Positions 44,217 to 55,060 are shown, numbered from the stretch's first letter. The stretch: DNA of 64,000 nt from Lysobacterales bacterium (GCA_021324945.1 JAJPID010000014.1:1-64000); one strand, 5' to 3'. Notes: generated from the sequence alone by a model not told the origin. Made by a program: numbers and translations.

Positions 44217-46094
44217 ATGGATTTTTACGATGTCATCGTCGTGGGAGGCGGGCACGCCGGCACCGAAGCCGCGCTCGCGGCCGCGCGCTGCGGCGCGCGC
44301 ACGCTGCTGCTGACGCACAATGTCGAAACCATCGGCGCGATGAGCTGCAATCCAGCCATTGGCGGCATCGGCAAAGGTCATCTGGTCAAGGAAATCGACG
44401 CGCTCGGCGGCGCGATGGCGCATGCCGCTGATCGCGCGGGAATCCAATGGCGCACGCTCAACGCATCAAAAGGCCCCGCGGTGCGCGCCACACGCTGCCA
44501 AGCCGATCGTGCGCTGTATCGCGCCGCGATTCGCCGCAAGGTGGAAACGCAATCGAACCTTCAGGTCTTCCAGCAAGCAGTCGACGATCTGATCATCGAG
44601 ACTCATCGTGCAGCCGGCGTGGTCACGCAGATGGGCTTACAGTTGCATGCCCGTTGCGTGGTGTTGACCACCGGCACCTTCCTGTCCGGCAAGATCCATA
44701 TCGGATTCGCGAATTACTCCGCTGGGCGCGCGGGGGACCCACCCGCGACCACTCTCGCGCAACGGTTGCGCGAATTGCCGCTGGGCGCCGACCGCCTAAA
44801 AACCGGCACGCCGCCGCGCATCGACGGCCGCAGCATCGATTATTCCGTTTTCATCGAGCAACCCGGCGACGATCCCGCGCCGGTGTTTTCGTATCTGGGT
44901 TCGCGGGAAGAACATCCGCGCCAGGTGTCGTGCTGGATCACGCACACCTCCGAGCGCACGCACGAGATCATCCGCGCCGCGCTGGATCGCTCGCCGCTGT
45001 ATACCGGCAAGATCGAAGGCGTGGGCCCGCGCTACTGCCCGTCGATCGAAGACAAGGTGGTCCGTTTCGCGGAAAAAACTTCGCACCAGATCTTCATCGA
45101 GCCGGAAGGACTGGAAACGATGGAGATCTATCCCAACGGCATTTCGACTTCGCTGCCATTCGATGTACAGGAAGAACTGGTGCACTCGATCCGGGGTTTC
45201 GAGCATGCGCACATCACGCGACCGGGTTACGCGATCGAGTACGACTACTTCGATCCGCGCGGCCTGCATCCGTGGCTGGAAACCAAGGCGATACCGGGCT
45301 TGTTTTTCGCGGGACAGATCAACGGCACCACGGGCTATGAAGAAGCCGCAGCACAAGGCCTGCTGGCCGGCTTGAATGCGGCACGCGCGGCAAAGGAACA
45401 CGCGCCGTGGTGGCCGCGCCGTGACGAAGCGTATCTCGGGGTGCTGGTGGACGATCTGACCACCAACGGCACGATCGAGCCGTACCGCATGTTCACCTCG
45501 CGCGCGGAATACCGGTTGCATTTGCGCGAAGACAATGCCGACTTACGTCTGACGGAAAAAGGGTTTGAGCTTGGCGTGGTGCCGCGCGAGCGCTTCGATG
45601 CGTTGTGCCGCAAACGCGAAGCGGTGGAACGCGAAACGCGGCGGTTGCGTGAATTGCACGTCGCACCGGCGAACGCGCGCGGTCAAGCACTCGCGAATTC
45701 GCGACTGGCGATTTCACTCAGCCGCGAATGCAATGCGCTGGAGCTGCTGCGCCGGCCAGAATTGGATTACGCCACGCTCACCGCGATCGATGGTTTCGGT
45801 CCGTCGCTTGAAGACGAAAGCGCAGCCTTGCAGGTCGAAGTACAGGCGAAATATGCCGGTTATCTCGAACGCCAGCGCGAGGAGATCGAACGCGCACAAC
45901 GTCACGAGGCAACCGCGATCCCGCAGGAGTTCGATTACGACGCGGTGCGCGGCCTGTCGGCCGAAGTGCTGTCCAAACTCAAGCGCGTGCGGCCGGAAAC
46001 GATTGGCCAAGCCCAGCGCATCAGCGGCGTCACGCCCGCGGCGATCTCGCTGCTGCTGGTGCACCTGCGCCGCAAGCAGCGGCGCGTCGCGTAG
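44217..46094 (+). CDS. mnmG: tRNA uridine-5-carboxymethylaminomethyl modification enzyme MnmG
   Basis: FAD-dependent enzyme of 625 residues which, with MnmE, modifies the wobble uridine of certain tRNAs. The N-terminal dinucleotide motif is [40 protein letters not shown] and [16 protein letters not shown] are family blocks, and [17 protein letters not shown] holds the second FAD segment. The C-terminal helical domain ends [20 protein letters not shown]. The length is normal. No mnmE, rsmG or parAB, often neighbours, is seen here. Confidence 0.97.
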   Translation: MDFYDVIVVGGGHAGTEAALAAARCGARTLLLTHNVETIGAMSCNPAIGGIGKGHLVKEIDALGGAMAHAADRAGIQWRTLNASKGPAVRATRCQADRALYRAAIRRKVETQSNLQVFQQAVDDLIIETHRAAGVVTQMGLQLHARCVVLTTGTFLSGKIHIGFANYSAGRAGDPPATTLAQRLRELPLGADRLKTGTPPRIDGRSIDYSVFIEQPGDDPAPVFSYLGSREEHPRQVSCWITHTSERTHEIIRAALDRSPLYTGKIEGVGPRYCPSIEDKVVRFAEKTSHQIFIEPEGLETMEIYPNGISTSLPFDVQEELVHSIRGFEHAHITRPGYAIEYDYFDPRGLHPWLETKAIPGLFFAGQINGTTGYEEAAAQGLLAGLNAARAAKEHAPWWPRRDEAYLGVLVDDLTTNGTIEPYRMFTSRAEYRLHLREDNADLRLTEKGFELGVVPRERFDALCRKREAVERETRRLRELHVAPANARGQALANSRLAISLSRECNALELLRRPELDYATLTAIDGFGPSLEDESAALQVEVQAKYAGYLERQREEIERAQRHEATAIPQEFDYDAVRGLSAEVLSKLKRVRPETIGQAQRISGVTPAAISLLLVHLRRKQRRVA

Positions 46095-46272
46095 CAACTC
46101 GTCAACGACATGGAGGCATTCTCTGTCCCCTGTTGGCGGACGGGAACCTGTGTGGGCCGACGCCAGCTTTCGTGATCGTTGCACGCAAGCGCTTGCGAAA
46201 GGCGTGGCCGATTTCAAACGCTTGTATTAATCTAGCCGCGCACTCCTGCCACGGCCTTCGGGGATCAGAATC

Positions 46273-48129
46273 ATGCCGAGTATCCGTCTTCTCGCCGGCG
46301 CGCTCGCGCTGGCCCTCGCGGGCAGCGCCGCTGCCGCCCAGTTCGACAACGTGATCGTGTTCGGTGACAGCTTGAGCGACAACGGCAATCTTTCGTATGT
46401 CGCCGAGCCACCGCTCGCACCATCGCGCTTCACCACAAATCCCGGCTTGGTGACGGTCGAAAATGTCGCGCGGTTCTATGGCTTCACGCTCTCGCCTTCG
46501 CTGCAGGGCGGCACCGATTTCGCGTGGGGCGGCGCGGGCATGGTCAATGACGTGCAACCCGGCGTGCCCACCGTGCCGCAGCAAGTGGGGCAATACCTGC
46601 AAGCCACCGGCGGCAAGGCCGATCCGAACGCGCTGTACGCGATGTGGGGCGGCGCCAATGATGTCTTCTACAATCTCGGATTGGCGGGTGCAGGCGCCAT
46701 CACCTCGCAACAGGCCCAAGCCAACATTCAGGCCGCGGCGCAGACCGAATTGCAGTTGATCGGACAGCTGGCGCAGGCCGGCGCCAAACGCGTGATCGTT
46801 TTCAATCTGCCGGATATCGGCGTCACGCCTTCCTTCACCTCGCAAGGTGCGCAAGTTGCCGCGCAAGGCACCAACGCCTCCATCGTTTACAACAGCACGC
46901 TGGGCGCAGGCCTCGCACAAGCCGGCATCGACATCATTCCAATCGACACGTTCGGGTTGATCCACGAGGTGATCGCCGACCCGTCCCGTTATGGATTCAC
47001 GAACGTCACCGCACCGGCTTGCGGCACAGCGCCCGGCACTACCTCGCTGGCTTGTGGACCGCAAGGCTCGCCCTATCCATATCAATACGCCCCCGGCACC
47101 GACCAGACCTATCTGTTCGCCGACGGCGTGCACCCGACCACCGCCGCGCATGCGCTGCTCGGGCAGTACGTGGTGTCGGTGCTCCAGGCGCCGGGACAGC
47201 AATCATTGCTGGCCGAAGCGCCGCTGTATATCAACAATTCGGTCAGCCGCAGCTTGCGCAATCAGGCGCTGGCCGGCATGAATCAGCCCGGCGAAGGCGT
47301 ACGCTGGTTCGCCGATTACGATTACGCACAGCAGAAGCTGGACGCCACGCAGAACACACCCAAAAGTGACAACAACCAGAGCACCTTGACTGTGGGCGCG
47401 GATGTGCATCCGGCCGATCATCTGGGCGCAGGTCTGGCGCTGAGCGGTGCGCACCAGAACGACGGTGATGTCGACAACGCCGGCGGTTTCAAGCTGGACG
47501 AATATCTCGTATCCGCGTATGCGATGTACAGCTGGCAGCAGGCCTACTTCGGCGCGATCGGCAGCATCGGCCAGCTCAACTATCGCAACATCAGCCGCAA
47601 CATCGTGCTCGGGCCCGCATTGCGACATGAAAGCGGCTCCACTTCGGGCTCGCACGTGGCGCTTACCTTCACCGGAGGCTGGCTGTTCGGTTCCAGCACG
47701 TTGCGTACCGGACCATTCGGTGATCTCGGCTACCAGCGCATCCGCGTCAGCGGTTTCGACGAGAACGGCGGCGACAGCACGGCGATGACGTTCGACCGGC
47801 AGGAACGCGAAGCGCTGATCACCACACTGGGCTGGCAACTGATCGGCAACTGGCAAGCTGGCGGCACCGCGCTGCATCCATATGCCCAGGTCGCCTGGAA
47901 CCACGATAGCAAGGCCGACCCGCGCGACGTGCGTGCGGGACTGGTCAACATGCCGGGCACCTTCGCGATGCCTGGTTTCGTACCGGACAAGACTTGGGGC
48001 AGTGCGGGCGTGGGCTTGAACGCGCAGTTCAATCCGGCGTTTTCCGGCTGGATCGGCTACGAGGGCCGCTTCTCGGATTCCAACCAGCACATCAACAGTT
48101 TGAACCTGGGGGCGAAGCTCAGTTTCTGA
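46273..48129 (+). CDS. autotransporter GDSL esterase/lipase (EstA-like)
   Basis: Cell-surface esterase of 618 residues. Signal peptide about 1-22; the SGNH-hydrolase passenger (about 24-310) has nucleophile Ser33 in FGDSLSDNGN, block III GGANDVFYNLG and the catalytic Asp-His in DGVHPTTAAH. The C-terminal autotransporter barrel (about 335-618) ends in Phe (LNLGAKLSF), as needed for outer-membrane insertion. The product resembles Pseudomonas EstA. A strong bidirectional terminator stands about 150 bp downstream. Confidence 0.94.
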   Translation: MPSIRLLAGALALALAGSAAAAQFDNVIVFGDSLSDNGNLSYVAEPPLAPSRFTTNPGLVTVENVARFYGFTLSPSLQGGTDFAWGGAGMVNDVQPGVPTVPQQVGQYLQATGGKADPNALYAMWGGANDVFYNLGLAGAGAITSQQAQANIQAAAQTELQLIGQLAQAGAKRVIVFNLPDIGVTPSFTSQGAQVAAQGTNASIVYNSTLGAGLAQAGIDIIPIDTFGLIHEVIADPSRYGFTNVTAPACGTAPGTTSLACGPQGSPYPYQYAPGTDQTYLFADGVHPTTAAHALLGQYVVSVLQAPGQQSLLAEAPLYINNSVSRSLRNQALAGMNQPGEGVRWFADYDYAQQKLDATQNTPKSDNNQSTLTVGADVHPADHLGAGLALSGAHQNDGDVDNAGGFKLDEYLVSAYAMYSWQQAYFGAIGSIGQLNYRNISRNIVLGPALRHESGSTSGSHVALTFTGGWLFGSSTLRTGPFGDLGYQRIRVSGFDENGGDSTAMTFDRQEREALITTLGWQLIGNWQAGGTALHPYAQVAWNHDSKADPRDVRAGLVNMPGTFAMPGFVPDKTWGSAGVGLNAQFNPAFSGWIGYEGRFSDSNQHINSLNLGAKLSF

Positions 48130-48273
48130 TTCTGGCAATGCGACTGCCGAAAGGCAGATTCAGCCTCGCTGTATTTGAAAGTACGGCCAGGTATAGCCGC
48201 ATTGCTCGCTCAACCGGGCGAGCAGCGGAAAATCTTGCAAAACCGTAGATCCGGGCAGCGATACTGAACGATC

Positions 48274-48315
48274 GCAACAAAAAAGCCGCGCAGGATGCGC
48301 GGCTTTTTTTGTTGC
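48274..48315. terminator. bidirectional intrinsic terminator
   Basis: Near-perfect arms of about 18 bases around the loop AGGAT, with CCGCGC/GCGCGG cores, an A-run before and a T-run after. It lies between the convergent esterase and YbaY-like lipoprotein genes, 14 bp from the latter's stop. Confidence 0.92.
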
Positions 48316-48328
48316 GAGAAAACTCAAC

Positions 48329-49180
48329 TCAATGCTTGGGTTTCTTGTTGAACTGCTTGTACAGCGCTTCGGCCTGGTCGTGCAGCGCGGTGGCGGCATC
48401 GTGCGAAAGCTCGGTGGTCTGACCGTTCTCCTCGTGCTGCTTCAACACGAGTTGTCCGTTCTCGTCCCAACCCGCGCGATCGGTTGAAGTGACCGGCGCA
48501 CCCTTCTTCGGGTTGGTCTGCTGCACCACTACCCACGGACGTCCGTCCTGATATCCGTAATCGGTGCTGGTGTAATTCCCCTTGTCGCCCTTGTCCACCA
48601 GCTCGCGGATGAACTCCACGCCGTTCTTGTCGGAAAACACCTGCCATCCGCGTGAGGCCTGATCGTTGGAAGCCGTGCCCTGCGTCATCTTCATGCCGCC
48701 GATGCGGCTTTGCAGCGCCTGGAAATCCGACAGCATCTTGTCCGCGGCGGTCGGCTCGGCGACCAGCTGCAGGTTCACATTGGCGGGCGCGCCGTGCGTC
48801 AGCACCGGAGTTTGCAGTTTCGGCGAGTACACGCGTGCATCGTTCTGCATGCTGGCCTGCAGGACGTAGATGTCGGCGGACTTGATCTGTCTGGGATCGA
48901 AGTGGATGTCGAACTGCTGCGGCATCTTCGGCGGCGCGAAGGACTGCGTGTTGACCGGCACGCCGGGCTGCTGGGTGACGTCCATGAGGGTGAGATCAAG
49001 TTTCGCCTGCGGCGAAATCTGCACGCTCGGGTCGGCAAGAGTGACCGTACCGGTGACGTCGCTTGGAATCGGCGCCTGCGCAGGCGCGTTGCTCTCGGCG
49101 GGGATGGAATTGTTGTTGGAAGGTCCGCAACCGCCGAGCAACAATCCGGCGATCACCAGCGGCAATACAAGCTTGCGCAT
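48329..49180 (-). CDS. YbaY-like lipoprotein
   Basis: Lipoprotein of 283 residues: lipobox LLLGGC (Cys about 19), then a beta domain (about 40-145) with GTVTLADPSVQISPQAKLDLTL-type and FDIHFDPRQI strands as in the YbaY/pilotin-like family. A second, C-terminal part (about 155-283: WQVFSDKNGVEFIRELVDKG, YQDGRPWVVVQQTNPKKGAP) is not part of that family as I know it and looks like a separate small domain. The start was chosen at MRKLVLPLV for the signal peptide. Role unknown, envelope-located. Confidence 0.8.
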   Translation of the reverse strand: MRKLVLPLVIAGLLLGGCGPSNNNSIPAESNAPAQAPIPSDVTGTVTLADPSVQISPQAKLDLTLMDVTQQPGVPVNTQSFAPPKMPQQFDIHFDPRQIKSADIYVLQASMQNDARVYSPKLQTPVLTHGAPANVNLQLVAEPTAADKMLSDFQALQSRIGGMKMTQGTASNDQASRGWQVFSDKNGVEFIRELVDKGDKGNYTSTDYGYQDGRPWVVVQQTNPKKGAPVTSTDRAGWDENGQLVLKQHEENGQTTELSHDAATALHDQAEALYKQFNKKPKH

Positions 49181-49495
49181 GTGGAATCCTTGGCTTGTCA
49201 AAGGGAATGCACGCATCCGTGGCGACCTTCAATATTAGCGGGCCGCGCAGGGTGGGAAAAGGCCGGATCAGCATCGCCCGGGAGAGATCCGGACTCGTGC
49301 AAAACGCGTCAAATACAGCTTCACGCAACGAGGGAATCCATTGCAATGAAGCCGACGGCAAGCGCCGTCGGCCCCATTCCACTCCCCAATTTCTACGATT
49401 GGTCTGAAACTAAAGAAAAGTTAACGGGGCGTCAAGCCGGCCCCTTACAAAACGATGCATTGCAGAAATGACCCGATCGGTATGAACAGTCGAAG

Positions 49496-49935
49496 CCGAT
49501 TCGATGAGTGGACGCCTTCTCGATTCAAATGGTCTTCCACAATCGCTCGACGAACATGTTGTCGCGCCAGCAGCCCTTGCCGTCCATGCCGATGGCGATG
49601 ACGGCGTTTTTGAGCACGCGTGTGAATGCCTCGCCGGTGAAGTGGCACCCTTGATCGGTATTCAAAATGTCCAGCCTACTCGCCGATCTTGGCGCACAGC
49701 CCTCTCAGATCCACCGGCGCCTCATTCGCCTGACCGCCGCCAAAAGCCTTGGCGGTGCGTTCCAGCTACCGCCCTTCGCACTCGCTGTGGTCTGGTTCGG
49801 ATGAACATCGAACTCTCGGCCAGCCCCGCCTGCCGCTTCTCGCCCTTAACGGCGCCCAGCGCCACCTTGGTCTTGAACTCCGGTGAGTGGTTATAGCGGG
49901 GTCTGGGACTTGGCTCCCTTTTTGGCGATCCTCAT
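49496..49935 (-). mobile_element. IS3-family insertion sequence, degenerate remnant
   Basis: On the minus strand, 49935 onward reads like an IS3 OrfA (MRIAKKGAKSQ, then in a second frame YNHSPEFKTKVALGAVKGEK), with a further frame jump into EFDVHPNQ. About 150 bp later comes the last part of OrfB: ILNTDQGCHFTGEAFTRVLK and MDGKGCWRDNMFVERLWKTI, which contains the second Asp and the Glu of the DDE triad, broken by a stop. The middle of orfB (over 600 bp) is gone. No clear terminal repeats were found. It is incapable of transposition. Confidence 0.8.
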
Positions 49936-49985
49936 CACCGATGAGGAGTAGGTCAGCCACTTATCGTGCTGTTCAATTTTGCGGG

Positions 49986-50474
49986 TCACTCCGCTTCGGC
50001 TTCTTTCAAGAACCCGTTGAACTGCAATTGCAGACCCCGGTAGTAACGGAACTCCGGACTGTCATAGCCGGTCATCCGCGCCTGGTTCATCAATCTCAAG
50101 GCCTCAGGATGGTTACCCAGCGCCTGTTGGGCGTGTGACAACTCCAGCAAGGCTCGACCATTGTTGCTCTTGGTGATTTCTGGGTGACGCAGCAAATCGC
50201 GCGCGACAACCGTCTCCCCCAGCCGCTTCAGACAATGTGCAGCCATGCAGATCGCATCAACGTCGTTGGGCATGTGCTGAACGGCGTAGATGGTATGCAG
50301 CGCTGCTTCGCGAATGCGGCCTTCACTCAGGATGGTGCTGGCCAAAAGCATGCGTGCAGGCACGTGATCCGGGACGCGCTGCAGGAGTGCCTCCAACGTG
50401 ATGCGCGCCGCCGTGATCTGCTCGCGCTCGATGTACCGTTGTGCGCGATCCCATAGCCGCTCGGGCGCTGCCAT
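49986..50474 (-). CDS. truncated TPR protein, paralogue of the upstream TPR-sulfotransferase
   Basis: A 162-residue protein that parallels the first 180 or so residues of the gene upstream (both have ...ALEALLxxxPDHxxARxxL..., LxRxGETxxAR and a later MxxAR stretch), i.e. tetratricopeptide repeats only. It stops at EAEAE just before the IS3 remnant, so it is probably the N-terminal stump of a second full-length TPR-sulfotransferase cut off by the insertion. Its ATG overlaps the stop of its neighbour (TGATG). It may still be translated. Confidence 0.7.
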   Translation of the reverse strand: MAAPERLWDRAQRYIEREQITAARITLEALLQRVPDHVPARMLLASTILSEGRIREAALHTIYAVQHMPNDVDAICMAAHCLKRLGETVVARDLLRHPEITKSNNGRALLELSHAQQALGNHPEALRLMNQARMTGYDSPEFRYYRGLQLQFNGFLKEAEAE

Positions 50475-52036
50475 CACTTCATACCCAGTTTGGGTGTTTG
50501 CGCATGCGCTGAGGCTGCAAGCGCGCGGCTCAGGGGCTCGAGCTGTGCAGCATAGGGATGCAGTTGCATGAATCCCGGCCCGGTAGGTGGCTCACGCGCC
50601 TCTCCGGATGGAAGGGCCGTGCTCATGCAACGCGTGTCCCAAGTCAGCCCGCAAAATGACAGCCACCGTCTCATGCTCGCTTGCATCAAATCGGCATGTC
50701 CGACGTCCAGAATCGCTCCCGGCATCAGCCTTCGCCAATGCTCCATCAGGGAATCGTATTGCAGATGATGCGCAGCCAACGCAGCGAGGTCGTTGGCATA
50801 TTCGTGCGTGTCGCCGAAAAATCTGCGGTATTGCGCGAAGCATGCGTCCATCGGCTCGCGTGCTACGTGCAGGATGCGCGCCTGCGGCAGCGCTGCGTGG
50901 ATCAGGCCAGCGTACATCCAGTTGTCGGGCCGGCTGTCGATGTAATACAGCTTACCGCGCGCGCGCCATTGGGTCTGCGCGAGATAGCGCCTGCCGATCC
51001 CGGCGAAATCCAGCGTCGCCACGCGCTCCAGAAAATGTTCGTCCTGCGTGTTGCGATGATCCGCCGCCCAGCGAAGCTGCTGCTCGAAATCCGGCATCTC
51101 GCCGGCATCCACGATATCGGGATGCGTGCCGAGCAGACGTGCGAGCATCCGCGTACCGCCATCAGGCAAGCCGAGAATGAAGATCGGCTGCGGCCCCTGC
51201 GTTTCAGTTTGTGCTGGCCGCAAGGTTTCGCGCGTGCACGATGCAATGCAGAGATCAAACCAACGCCGCATCGCATCCACATCGCAGCGTTTGCGCTGCA
51301 CCATCAGCGCGTTCGCACGCGTCAATGCCTGCCATGCCTCGTCGTAACGGCCGACATCCTCCAACTCCTTGTATAAGGCGAACTCCAGCGCGGCGTGATC
51401 GTGCGATCCGCGCGTCACGCTCTTCAGACTGCTGATCAACCGCGCCAGATGATTGCGTTCGCGCGTCTGCGTGCGCAAAACGGAGAGTTCCAGCGCGATG
51501 TCGCCCTGCGACGGACCGAGCAGGAATGCCAGTTCCAGTTCCGGCTCCGCTTCCTCGATACGGCGCAAGCGCACCAGCTCGCGGCCGCGGCGATGGAAAA
51601 TACCGTCGCCATCGAAACCCAGCTCGCGCGCGCGATCCATCCGCGCCAATGCCTCCTCGTATTCCCCCAATGCGTGCCAATGGTCCGCCAGACGCAGTAA
51701 CAGCGTATCCGACTGGACGCGCTGCAACGCGGGATGTTGCAGGCATTCGCGCGCGGCGAGCGTCTCGCCCACACGCAACAAGACACCCGCCGTTTCGCAG
51801 ATCTGTTCCGGGAATTCGGGCAGGCTGCGCGCGGCGCGCAGCGCGTGATCGACCGCTTCGCGCACGCGATCCTGCCGCCACGCGATATTGCACAGTGCCA
51901 GCCGCGCCAGGATGTGATCGGGATCGAGCTTGAGCAGCGCCTCCAGCGCGAAGCGGGCGGGGAGCGCCTGCCTGACAGCGATGTGGCACTGCGCTTGCGA
52001 CCACAGCTCCGCAATTTGCGCGCGGGAGTCGGGCAT
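50474..52036 (-). CDS. TPR-sulfotransferase fusion protein
   Basis: A 520-residue protein with TPR helices (about 1-230: ARFALEALLKLDPDHILARLAL and following repeats) and a C-terminal sulfotransferase domain (about 265-500). The PAPS-binding loop is PIFILGLPDGGTRMLARLLG, a variant of the usual PRSGTT, with Asp-Gly in place of Arg-Ser; the 3'-phosphate segment may be ILHVAREPMDACFAQYRRFF. Substrate unknown. Its ATG overlaps the glyS stop (TGATG), so it is made with glycyl-tRNA synthetase. Confidence 0.82.
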   Translation of the reverse strand: MPDSRAQIAELWSQAQCHIAVRQALPARFALEALLKLDPDHILARLALCNIAWRQDRVREAVDHALRAARSLPEFPEQICETAGVLLRVGETLAARECLQHPALQRVQSDTLLLRLADHWHALGEYEEALARMDRARELGFDGDGIFHRRGRELVRLRRIEEAEPELELAFLLGPSQGDIALELSVLRTQTRERNHLARLISSLKSVTRGSHDHAALEFALYKELEDVGRYDEAWQALTRANALMVQRKRCDVDAMRRWFDLCIASCTRETLRPAQTETQGPQPIFILGLPDGGTRMLARLLGTHPDIVDAGEMPDFEQQLRWAADHRNTQDEHFLERVATLDFAGIGRRYLAQTQWRARGKLYYIDSRPDNWMYAGLIHAALPQARILHVAREPMDACFAQYRRFFGDTHEYANDLAALAAHHLQYDSLMEHWRRLMPGAILDVGHADLMQASMRRWLSFCGLTWDTRCMSTALPSGEAREPPTGPGFMQLHPYAAQLEPLSRALAASAHAQTPKLGMK

Positions 52037-54171
52037 CACAGCAAGGCGACGTCGGCGATCGCGTCGAACTGCGCCTTGACCTGCGCCAGCAGGCGAATGC
52101 GGTTGGCACGCAGCGCTTCGTCTTCGGCCATCACCAGCACGGAATCGAAGAACATATCCACTGGCTTTTGCAATTGCGCCAGCCGCGTGAGTCGGGTTTC
52201 GTAGTCGTCTTGCTCGGGCGATTCGGCCCTCGCGCGTTGCAGCGCCTGCCACAGTTCGCGCTCGGCCGGTTCGCGCAAATGCGTTTCGTCGATCGGCTGC
52301 GAAGCCGCGACGTGCGCATCGATGCCCTCCTTACGCAGGATGTTGGCGACGCGCTTGTTGGCCGCGGCGAGATGTTCGGCTTCTGGACGTTGCGCGAATG
52401 CCGCAACGGCGCGCAGCCGCAAATCGAAATCGAGCAGGCTGGCCGGTTCGATGGCGGCCACCGCTTCGAATTGCTGCGATGTGAACCCGCGTTCCGTGTA
52501 GTAGCCGCGCAGGCGATCAAGAATGAAAGCGTATAGCTCGTCTGCGAGTTCGATGCGGCGCGCATGCACATCGACGCGCGATTCTGCTTTTGCATCTTTC
52601 GCAAACGCGCTCTCTGGAATCTGCTCCAACGCTTCGCGCAGCCACACGCGCAAATCCAGATCGATGCCGCCTTCGATCAGCGTGCGCGCGAGCCCCAGCG
52701 CAGCGCGGCGCAGCGCGAACGGATCCTTGTTGCCGGTGGGTTTCAAACCGATCGCAAAGATGCCGGCCAGCGTGTCGAGTTTATCGGCGATGGACAGCAC
52801 CTGCGCCAGCCCGTTCTGCGCGATGCCGTCCTCGGCATTGCGCGGGCGGTAGAACTCATCCAACGCATCCGCGACTTCGGGTCGCTCGCCTTGCAAGGTG
52901 GCGTAGTGGCGTCCCATCACGCCCTGTAACTCGGGGAACTCGCCGACCATGCGCGTCATCAGGTCGCAGCGCGACAACGCCGCGGCATGCGTAGCCAGCG
53001 CCGCATCGATTTCCATCCCGGATTCGCGCAGACGGTTGGCGATCGCACGCGAAAGTTCGGCCACGCGCACGGTCTTGTCCCACAGGCTGCCCAGAGCTTT
53101 CTGCCAGGTGACATCGCGCAAGGCGTGCTGATGCGAGGCCAGTGGCGCCTTTAAATCCTCATCGAAGAAAAACTTGGCGTCGGCGAAGCGCGGCCGGATC
53201 ACGCGCTCATAGCCGTGACGAATCTGCGCAGAATCTTTCGATTCGATATTCGCGACACCGATGAAGCGCTCGGTCAGCTTGCCTTGCACATCGAAAACGG
53301 GAACGAACTTCTGGTTCGCCTCCATCGTCATCACCAACGCCTCGTGGGGCACGGCGAGATAATCACGATCGAACGCGCATGAGATCGCCACGGGCCACTC
53401 GGTGAGATTGGCGATTTCGTCGCAGAGCCTTTCCGTGAGCCGTGGCGCGTCGTTCCCGCCCGCTGCGTTGCGCACTTGCGCGCGAACGCGCGCGCGCCGC
53501 TCTTGCGGGTCGGCCAGGACTTTCGCCGCGCGTAACGAATCGATGTACGACTCCGCATCGGCCAGATGCACGGGCTTGGGGTGCATGAAACGGTGTCCGC
53601 GCGATTGCCGGCCGCTCTTCACGCCCAGCACTTCGCCCTCGATCACGCGGTCGCCATGCAGCATCACCAGCCAGTGCACCGGCCGCACGAAGGAATAATC
53701 GTGATCGCCCCAACGCATCGGTTTGGGCGTAGGCAAAGCGTTCAAACTTTCTGAAACAATCTGCGGCAACAGCTCCGCAGTCGATTGCCCCGGCGTGATC
53801 GCGCGGCTCACGAAGCGCTCGCCCTTGTTGTCGTCCGCTCGCTGCAATTGTGTCCACTCGACGCCGCATTTCTGCGCAAAGCCCAACAGGGCGCGCGTGG
53901 GCTGTCCTTGCGCATCCAGGGCGATATTGACGTAAGGCCCGAGCGATTCGGTTTGCTGTTCCGGTTGCTTCGCTGCGACCGATGGCACATACACCGCCAA
54001 CCTGCGTGGCGTGCAGAATGCGCGCGCGTGTTCGACATCCGCCGCGATGCCACGCTTGTGCAAGCCTTCGCACATGCCGCGCATGAAAGCCTGCGTGAGT
54101 TCGTCGATCGAATGAATCGGCAGCTCCTCACAGCCGATCTCGATCAGCAGCGGCTGCAATGCCTCAGGCAT
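52036..54171 (-). CDS. glyS: glycine-tRNA ligase, beta subunit
   Basis: Beta chain (711 residues) of the heterotetrameric class II glycyl-tRNA synthetase; it binds tRNA. N terminus [20 protein letters not shown], the [20 protein letters not shown] segment and the C-terminal anticodon-binding region ([22 protein letters not shown]) are typical. It overlaps glyQ by 8 bp and is coupled to the sulfotransferase gene downstream. Confidence 0.97.
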   Translation of the reverse strand: MPEALQPLLIEIGCEELPIHSIDELTQAFMRGMCEGLHKRGIAADVEHARAFCTPRRLAVYVPSVAAKQPEQQTESLGPYVNIALDAQGQPTRALLGFAQKCGVEWTQLQRADDNKGERFVSRAITPGQSTAELLPQIVSESLNALPTPKPMRWGDHDYSFVRPVHWLVMLHGDRVIEGEVLGVKSGRQSRGHRFMHPKPVHLADAESYIDSLRAAKVLADPQERRARVRAQVRNAAGGNDAPRLTERLCDEIANLTEWPVAISCAFDRDYLAVPHEALVMTMEANQKFVPVFDVQGKLTERFIGVANIESKDSAQIRHGYERVIRPRFADAKFFFDEDLKAPLASHQHALRDVTWQKALGSLWDKTVRVAELSRAIANRLRESGMEIDAALATHAAALSRCDLMTRMVGEFPELQGVMGRHYATLQGERPEVADALDEFYRPRNAEDGIAQNGLAQVLSIADKLDTLAGIFAIGLKPTGNKDPFALRRAALGLARTLIEGGIDLDLRVWLREALEQIPESAFAKDAKAESRVDVHARRIELADELYAFILDRLRGYYTERGFTSQQFEAVAAIEPASLLDFDLRLRAVAAFAQRPEAEHLAAANKRVANILRKEGIDAHVAASQPIDETHLREPAERELWQALQRARAESPEQDDYETRLTRLAQLQKPVDMFFDSVLVMAEDEALRANRIRLLAQVKAQFDAIADVALL

Positions 54172-55060
54172 GAGCGGCCTCCGCGTTTTCTACCGCGGGA
54201 GAAGTTCTGGCGACATAGCATTCCGCCACGGCACGCGCCAGCGCACGCACGCGCAGGATGTAGCGCTGGCGTTCGGTCACACTGATCGCGCGACGCGCAT
54301 CCAGCAGATTGAAGGCGTGGCTGGCCTTGCATACCTGTTCGTAAGCCGGCAAAGGCAGGTTCAACGCCACCAGTTTCTGCGCCTCGGCTTCGCAAGCGTC
54401 GAAACGGTGGAACAGTTCCGCGACATTGGCGTGCTCGAAGTTGTATGCGCTCTGCTCGACTTCGTTCTCGTGGAAGACATCGCCGTACTTCACGACGCCA
54501 TGCGGCGCATGCGTCCACACCAGATCGAACACGCTGTCCACGTTCTGCAAATACATGGCAAGGCGCTCGAGCCCGTAAGTGATTTCGCCCGTGACCGGCT
54601 TGCATTCCAGTCCGCCGGCCTGCTGGAAATAGGTGAACTGGGTGATCTCCATGCCGTCCAGCCACACTTCCCAGCCCAGACCCCACGCGCCCAGCGTCGG
54701 CGATTCCCAGTTGTCCTCGACCAAGCGCAAATCGTGCGTCAGTGGATCGATGCCCAACTCCTTCAGGGAACCGAAATAGCGCTCGACGATATCGTCGGGA
54801 TTGGGTTTCAGCACCACTTGATATTGGTAGTAATGCTGCAGGCGATTGGGGTTTTCCCCGTAACGGCCGTCGGTGGGCCGCCGGCACGGTTGCACGTACG
54901 CCGCGGCCCAAGGTTGCGGCCCCAGCGCGCGCAGGAACGTGGCCGGATGAAACGTGCCCGCGCCGATCTCGATGTCCAGCGGTTGCAGCAATACGCAGCC
55001 CTGATCCCCCCAGTAGCGGTTCAAGGTCTGGATCAGTTGCTGGAAGGTGGGAGCCGCCAT
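54164..55060 (-). CDS. glyQ: glycine-tRNA ligase, alpha subunit
   Basis: Catalytic alpha chain of 298 residues with the class II motifs: [40 protein letters not shown] and [31 protein letters not shown]. The ATG at 55060 (MAAPTF) is preferred; a TTG six codons earlier is less likely. It is divergent from the GspE-type ATPase gene; the 57-bp spacer holds overlapping -10-like boxes on both strands (near 55086-55092). Confidence 0.97.
   Translation of the reverse strand: MAAPTFQQLIQTLNRYWGDQGCVLLQPLDIEIGAGTFHPATFLRALGPQPWAAAYVQPCRRPTDGRYGENPNRLQHYYQYQVVLKPNPDDIVERYFGSLKELGIDPLTHDLRLVEDNWESPTLGAWGLGWEVWLDGMEITQFTYFQQAGGLECKPVTGEITYGLERLAMYLQNVDSVFDLVWTHAPHGVVKYGDVFHENEVEQSAYNFEHANVAELFHRFDACEAEAQKLVALNLPLPAYEQVCKASHAFNLLDARRAISVTERQRYILRVRALARAVAECYVARTSPAVENAEAAHA

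Noticed and set aside
46100-46230. Short frame after mnmG ending WADASFRDRCTQALAKGVADFKRLY
   Set aside because: The residues look protein-like, but there is no ATG, GTG or TTG start in a sensible place and no family I can name; it may be the end of a lost gene but support is too thin.
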